Positions 21,357 through 24,342 of a DNA stretch of 24,342 nucleotides are shown piece after piece. The notes under the pieces were generated by a model, which ran no database searches, was not told the DNA's origin, and saw nothing but the letters and a program-made list of their open reading frames with translations. Position numbers and translations under genes: made by a program. Each line of letters begins with the position of its first letter. Position 1 is the first letter of the stretch. Source of the DNA: CAXMST01 sp963700785 (GTDB lineage Bacteria; Actinomycetota; Thermoleophilia; Solirubrobacterales; 70-9); the NCBI GenBank assembly GCA_963700785.1, contig CAVOYZ010000027.1:1-24342 (forward strand), in the 5' to 3' direction.

Positions 21357-21548
21357 ATGAGCAACGCCAACTACCTCACCCGGGCCAGAGGGCTGATCCT
21401 GCTCGCCGCGGCGCTGTCGTTCGGCCTCTCGGTCGGCCTCTACTTCTTCGGCGACCAGAGCGACGGCATCTTCGTCGGGCTCTGGGTCCCCTCGATCCTC
21501 GCGCTCGGCGCCCTGCTCGTGCCACGCTCGACGGGAGGCCCGCAATGA
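21357..21548 (+). CDS. Small two-TM membrane protein in the CarH-linked operon
   Basis: This 63-residue protein, MSNANYLTRARGLILLAAAL..., has two predicted TM helices (~12-31 and ~38-56) joined by a short acidic loop (GDQSDG), and a short tail. I do not recognise a family. It begins 100 bp from the start of carH on the other strand, behind a promoter overlapped by the CarH-like repeats. GAAAGCGAG may act as a weak SD. The stop overlaps the next start by four bases (ATGA), so the two small proteins are probably made together and may form a complex. Confidence 0.75.
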   Translation: MSNANYLTRARGLILLAAALSFGLSVGLYFFGDQSDGIFVGLWVPSILALGALLVPRSTGGPQ

Positions 21549-21721
21549 ACGACGTCGCGATCTTCTTCTACGGCCTGGTCGTGACGGCGATCGTCGCAAC
21601 CGCCTGCTGGTTGATCGTCTGGGGAATCATCCAGGAGCGGCGAGACCGCGAGCAGCTCGATGCCGGCCCCGACGCGAAGCTTCCCGAGGCGGCCGGTCAC
21701 GAGCCGAGCGCGCCGCAGTGA
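21545..21721 (+). CDS. Small single-TM membrane protein in the CarH-linked operon
   Basis: This 58-residue protein starts MNDVAIFFYGLVVTAIVATACWLIVWGIIQERRDREQL: one TM helix (~5-28), then a charged cytoplasmic stretch and a Pro/Ala/Glu tail. I do not recognise a family. Its ATG overlaps the stop of the gene before (ATGA), and its own stop overlaps the GTG start of the SDR gene (GTGA). Three genes linked by overlaps indicate one translationally coupled operon. The size and shape recall small subunits of membrane enzymes, but this is only a resemblance. Confidence 0.7.
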   Translation: MNDVAIFFYGLVVTAIVATACWLIVWGIIQERRDREQLDAGPDAKLPEAAGHEPSAPQ

Positions 21722-22752
21722 ACCCGCTCTCGGCATCGCTCGACTGGCTCCTCGACCGGACGGTGGTCGGCGGCTACACCTCGGTCGGCTACCGCCTGCG
21801 CGGGCTCGACGGGCTCTCACCGGACCCCGGTGGCCGGCTCGAGGGCGCTCGTGTGGTCGTCACCGGCGCCAACTCGGGCATCGGCGCCGCCGCCAGCGAG
21901 GCGTTCGCCGGGCTCGGCGCCGAGGTGCACATGGTCTGCCGCAACCGCTCGCGGGGAGAGAGTGCACTCGCCGAGATCAGCGAGCGGACGGGCAGCGATC
22001 GGCTCCACCTGCACGTGGCCGATCTCGCCGACCTCGAGCAGGTCAGGGCGCTGGCCGCGGAGCTGGCGGACGAGCTCGACTCGATCGACGTGCTCGTCAA
22101 CAACGCAGGCGCCCTGCTCGCCGAGCGCGAGCGCACCCCCCAGGGGCACGAGCTGACCTTCGCCGTGCACGTGCTGGCGCCGCTAGTCCTTACCCACGAG
22201 CTGCGACCGCAGCTCGAGGCGGCCGAGGGCGCCCGCGTCATCTTCGTCACCTCGGGCGGCATGTACACGGCCAAGCTCGACCTCGGCGACCTGCAGCTCG
22301 ATCGCAGGGACTACGACGGCCCCGACTTCTACGCCCACGCGAAGCGCGCTCAGATGGAGCTGATCGGGGAGCTACAGCGGCGCTTCGACGACGGCGTCAG
22401 CTTCCACGCGATGCACCCGGGGTGGACCGAGACACCGGGCGTCGAGCAGTCGCTTCCGCGCTTTCACTCGGTCACCAAGCCGCTGCTGCGCAGCCCCGAA
22501 GCGGGCGCCGACACGATCGTCTGGCTGGCGGCCGCCGATCGTGCGGTCGCGGAGCCCGGTCGGCTCTGGATGGACCGCCGCCCGCGGCCCGAGCATCGCG
22601 TTCCCTGGACGCACTCCGAGCCCGGCGAGAGCGCCCAGCTCTACGAGGCCTGCGCCGAGCTCGCCGACTTCGACCCACTCCCGGTACAGAGCCAGCGGCC
22701 CGAAGGCCGCCGCGGCCCGACCGGGGCCGTCCGCTCCCTCCCCTCCCCCTGA
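21718..22752 (+). CDS. Short-chain dehydrogenase/reductase, DHRS12-like
   Basis: This NAD(P)-dependent oxidoreductase has 344 residues. It has an N-terminal extension (NPLSASLDWLLDRTVVGGYTSVGYRLRGLDGL, possibly membrane-associated), the cofactor motif TGANSGIG (49-56), NNAG (128-131), the catalytic Ser at ~179 (VTSGGMY), and Tyr205/Lys209 in YAHAK. MHPGWTETPGV is typical of the DHRS12/retinol-dehydrogenase-like group. A C-terminal extension contains a Trp/Arg-rich segment (RLWMDRRPRPEHRVPWTHSEP), which in this group may bind substrate. The substrate is unknown; a lipid or isoprenoid alcohol would fit the CarH setting (inference). The GTG start overlaps the preceding stop. Confidence 0.87.
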   Translation: MNPLSASLDWLLDRTVVGGYTSVGYRLRGLDGLSPDPGGRLEGARVVVTGANSGIGAAASEAFAGLGAEVHMVCRNRSRGESALAEISERTGSDRLHLHVADLADLEQVRALAAELADELDSIDVLVNNAGALLAERERTPQGHELTFAVHVLAPLVLTHELRPQLEAAEGARVIFVTSGGMYTAKLDLGDLQLDRRDYDGPDFYAHAKRAQMELIGELQRRFDDGVSFHAMHPGWTETPGVEQSLPRFHSVTKPLLRSPEAGADTIVWLAAADRAVAEPGRLWMDRRPRPEHRVPWTHSEPGESAQLYEACAELADFDPLPVQSQRPEGRRGPTGAVRSLPSP

Positions 22753-22773
22753 AGGGCTCGGGCGGTCCCGGTC

Positions 22774-22789
22774 GGGCCGGAGCCGGCCC
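22774..22789 (+). terminator. Hairpin after the SDR gene
   Basis: GGGCCGG (22774-22780), AG, and CCGGCCC (22783-22789) form a perfect stem 22 nt after the SDR stop. There is no T run. It would end the CarH-linked operon before the next regulator gene. Confidence 0.5.
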
Positions 22790-22793
22790 CACG

Positions 22794-22826
22794 TAACACC
22801 ATCTCGTGTAAGCGCGCCGCTAGCCT
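22794..22826 (+). promoter_or_regulatory. Promoter of the second MerR gene with a possible operator
   Basis: TAACAC and GTGTAA (22794-22799, 22806-22811) form an imperfect dyad with a 6-bp centre. It sits where a -35 would be relative to TAGCCT (22821-22826). TAGCCT lies 8 nt before ATG 22835, so the mRNA may be leaderless. MerR proteins often bind such dyads in their own promoters. Confidence 0.4.
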
Positions 22827-22834
22827 TGGCGGGC

Positions 22835-23575
22835 ATGACCGCGAAGCAGACCGCCCGCTCGAGCCTGACGATCGAGGAGCTCGCTACCGAGACCGGGATG
22901 ACGGCGCGCAACATCCGCGCCCACCAGTCGCGCGGGCTGCTGCCGCCGCCCGAGGTCCGCTCGCGGACAGCTCACTACGGCTCCGAGCACGTCGCCCGGA
23001 TCCGCCTGATCCAGGACATGCAGGCCCAGGGCTTCAATCTCAAGGCGATCCAGCGGCTGCTGGAGCTGGGCGCGGCGGCGGGGAGCGAGGGCGCCCTCGC
23101 CTTCGAGCGCGCGATCCTGACGCCGTTCGCAGCAGAGCAGCCCGAGGTCCTGACCACGGCGGAGCTGAGCGAGACTTTCGGCGGGCGGATCGAGGCGAAG
23201 GCCCTGAGCCGGGCCCGGCGGCTCGGGCTGATCCGGCCGCTCGGCGAGGACACCTGGGAGGTGCCGTCGCCGGCCCTGCTGCGCGCCGGCGCCACGCTCG
23301 CCGAGCTCGGGATCCCGCTCAGCCATGGGTTCGCGGTCGGGGAGGCGATTCGAAAGCACACCTCGGCGATCGCGCAGGAGTTCGTCCGGCTGTTCGTCAA
23401 GGACGTGCTCGATCCACTGCGCGAGGGCGAGCAGATCAGCGAGGGGGACCTGGCCCGGGCGAGAGAGGCCGTCGAGGAGCTGCGCCCGCTCGCCTCGGAG
23501 GCCGTCCTCGCCAGCTTCGGCCAGGTGATGACCGAGGCCGTCGAGCGACGGCTCGTGCGCGAGCTCGAGCGCTAG
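22835..23575 (+). CDS. MerR-family transcriptional regulator, non-B12
   Basis: The 246-residue protein has a MerR helix-turn-helix and wing at ~10-78: LTIEELATETGMTARNIRAHQSRGLLPPPEVRSRTAHYGSEHVARIRLIQDMQAQGFNLKAIQRLL. NIRAHQSRGLLPPPE replaces the usual TLRYYEExGLL, as in a group of actinobacterial MerR proteins. The C-terminal part (~90-246) has a second helix-turn-helix-like section (LTTAELSETFGGRIEAKALSRARRLGLIRPLGEDTWEVPSPALL) and a long helical region, with no B12 motif and no metal cysteines. The effector is unknown. An in-frame extension from 22541 runs through the SDR gene and was rejected. The gene end is convergent with the acyltransferase. Confidence 0.87.
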   Translation: MTAKQTARSSLTIEELATETGMTARNIRAHQSRGLLPPPEVRSRTAHYGSEHVARIRLIQDMQAQGFNLKAIQRLLELGAAAGSEGALAFERAILTPFAAEQPEVLTTAELSETFGGRIEAKALSRARRLGLIRPLGEDTWEVPSPALLRAGATLAELGIPLSHGFAVGEAIRKHTSAIAQEFVRLFVKDVLDPLREGEQISEGDLARAREAVEELRPLASEAVLASFGQVMTEAVERRLVRELER

Positions 23576-23597
23576 CCGGCGCGGACGTAGGCAGCGC

Positions 23598-24342
23598 TCA
23601 GGCCGCGACCTCGGCCGCGATCGCGGCCAGGTCCCGCTCCAGCGCCCCGATCAGGTCCCAGATCTCGGGGATCTGATCGCGATCGGCGATCAGGCCGAAG
23701 TCCATCGAGTCGCGGTAGCTCATCACCGTGATGTTGAGCCCGGCGCCGTCGGTGATCACCGAGACCGGGTAGTTGGCGACCACCTCGGCCCCTCCCAGGT
23801 AGAGCGGAAAGGGCGGGCCGGGCACGTTCGAGATCACGAGGTTGTAGAGCGGGCGCATCCGCTGCTGGGTGCCGAGCTGCAGCGCCACCCGGGCGGCCCG
23901 GGCGTTGACCGCGGGCGGGATGAAGTTGGCCACGTCCTGTAGGAGCTCGGCCGGCATCGCCCGGTGGCGGTCCTTGGCCGCCAGCATCGCCTCGTTCGCC
24001 CTCAGCACCCGCTGGACGGGATCGGGCTCATCGGTCGGAATCGGGACGATCATCACCGAGATCCGGTTGCCGTAGGTGCCGATCTGATCCTCGGTCCGGA
24101 CCGAGACGGGGATCTGCGCGAGCAGCGGCTCGTCGGGGAGCGCGTCGTTGGCGATCAGCCACTCGCGGACGGCGCCGGCGCAGAGGGCGACGACCACGTC
24201 GTTGACCTTGACCCCGAGACGATTCTTGATCTCCTTCACGGTCCCGAGCGGCAGCGAGCCGAAGCTGAAGCGGCGATGGGCCGAGATCCGGCCGCTGAAC
24301 GGCGTGTGCGGCGCCCGATGACGTGGCCGCTCGATGATCTCG
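23598..24342 (-). CDS. WS/DGAT family acyltransferase (wax ester synthase/diacylglycerol acyltransferase), N-terminus outside the window
   Basis: These enzymes join acyl-CoA to diacylglycerol or a fatty alcohol, making storage triacylglycerol or wax esters. The visible ~247 residues are the C-terminal half: PHTPFSGRISAHRRFSFGSLPLGTVKEIKNRLGVKVNDVVVALCAGAVREWL, then RTEDQIGTYGNRISVMIVPIPTDEPDP, YNLVISNVPGPPFPLYLGGAEV and NITVMSYRDSMDFGLIADRDQIPE. All are standard for the family (the GxxxS-NVPGP and YRDSMDFGL parts). The HHxxxDG active site is upstream of the window end, so activity cannot be judged. It converges on the MerR gene with 22 bp between the stops. Confidence 0.9.
   Translation of the reverse strand, partial: EIIERPRHRAPHTPFSGRISAHRRFSFGSLPLGTVKEIKNRLGVKVNDVVVALCAGAVREWLIANDALPDEPLLAQIPVSVRTEDQIGTYGNRISVMIVPIPTDEPDPVQRVLRANEAMLAAKDRHRAMPAELLQDVANFIPPAVNARAARVALQLGTQQRMRPLYNLVISNVPGPPFPLYLGGAEVVANYPVSVITDGAGLNITVMSYRDSMDFGLIADRDQIPEIWDLIGALERDLAAIAAEVAA

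Noticed and set aside
23567..23599. GAGCGCT/AGCGCTC inverted repeat across the convergent stops of the MerR and acyltransferase genes
   Set aside because: The arms are only 7 bp with a 19-nt loop, too weak to call a terminator.
1..24342. CRISPR array, tRNA, rRNA, transposon or phage genes
   Set aside because: I saw no regular spacer repeats, no tRNA cloverleaf or CCA-ended arm, and no transposase or integrase motif. Base composition is even throughout.

Overview
This window is GC-rich with a strong bias to C or G at third codon positions. It looks like a chromosomal stretch of a high-GC actinobacterium. The mix of genes (two-Cys BCP, Get3/ArsA with an HSP20-like tail, WS/DGAT acyltransferase, acyl-CoA enzymes, CarH) and the many very short 5' ends fit the class Thermoleophilia (Solirubrobacterales-like). 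That placement is inferred from style, not from a marker gene. I found no rRNA, tRNA, CRISPR array, insertion sequence or phage gene.

Layout. 1-1.7 kb: the 3' part of a large cell-wall enzyme joining a lytic transglycosylase, a degenerate M23 domain and an M15-like peptidase domain. 1.8-3.4 kb: a frameshifted conserved hypothetical gene converging on a sirtuin that itself carries a short shifted segment. 3.5-7.0 kb: a fused hydroxyacyl-CoA dehydrogenase/enoyl-CoA hydratase, an SRPBCC protein and a PadR regulator on the minus strand, with a second SRPBCC gene divergent from PadR. 7.1-8.8 kb: a secreted protein with three four-cysteine repeats and a clan-A glycoside hydrolase domain, interrupted by one frameshift. 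9.1-10.3 kb: an acyl-CoA dehydrogenase. 10.5-11.8 kb: two lineage-type hypothetical proteins and a peroxiredoxin. 11.9-14.8 kb: a Ca2+/H+ antiporter, divergent from a Get3/ArsA-like ATPase that is coupled to a small CPxC protein. 14.8-17.8 kb: MscS channel, Nudix hydrolase, DUF389 membrane protein, GNAT acetyltransferase. 17.8-21.3 kb, minus strand: an MTA/SAH deaminase coupled to a nucleoside phosphorylase, then a NYN-domain nuclease and a CarH-type B12 photoreceptor regulator. 21.4-22.8 kb: an operon divergent from carH with two tiny membrane proteins and an SDR enzyme. 22.8-24.3 kb: another MerR-type regulator and the 3' part of a WS/DGAT acyltransferase.

How it works together. Two beta-oxidation genes (5480 and 10279, minus strand) carry the same 14-bp near-palindrome upstream, so one unseen repressor probably controls both. 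The best candidate system is at 20.4-22.8 kb. The CarH-like protein keeps the W-x9-EH and His ligand residues of the B12 photoreceptors. The intergenic region between carH and the small membrane-protein/SDR operon holds tandem 11-bp repeats resembling the known CarH operator, laid over two divergent promoters. A light- and B12-controlled membrane/SDR module is therefore predicted. Many genes in the window have a -10-like hexamer 6-9 nt before the start codon, implying leaderless mRNAs; two of these starts open very short upstream ORFs.
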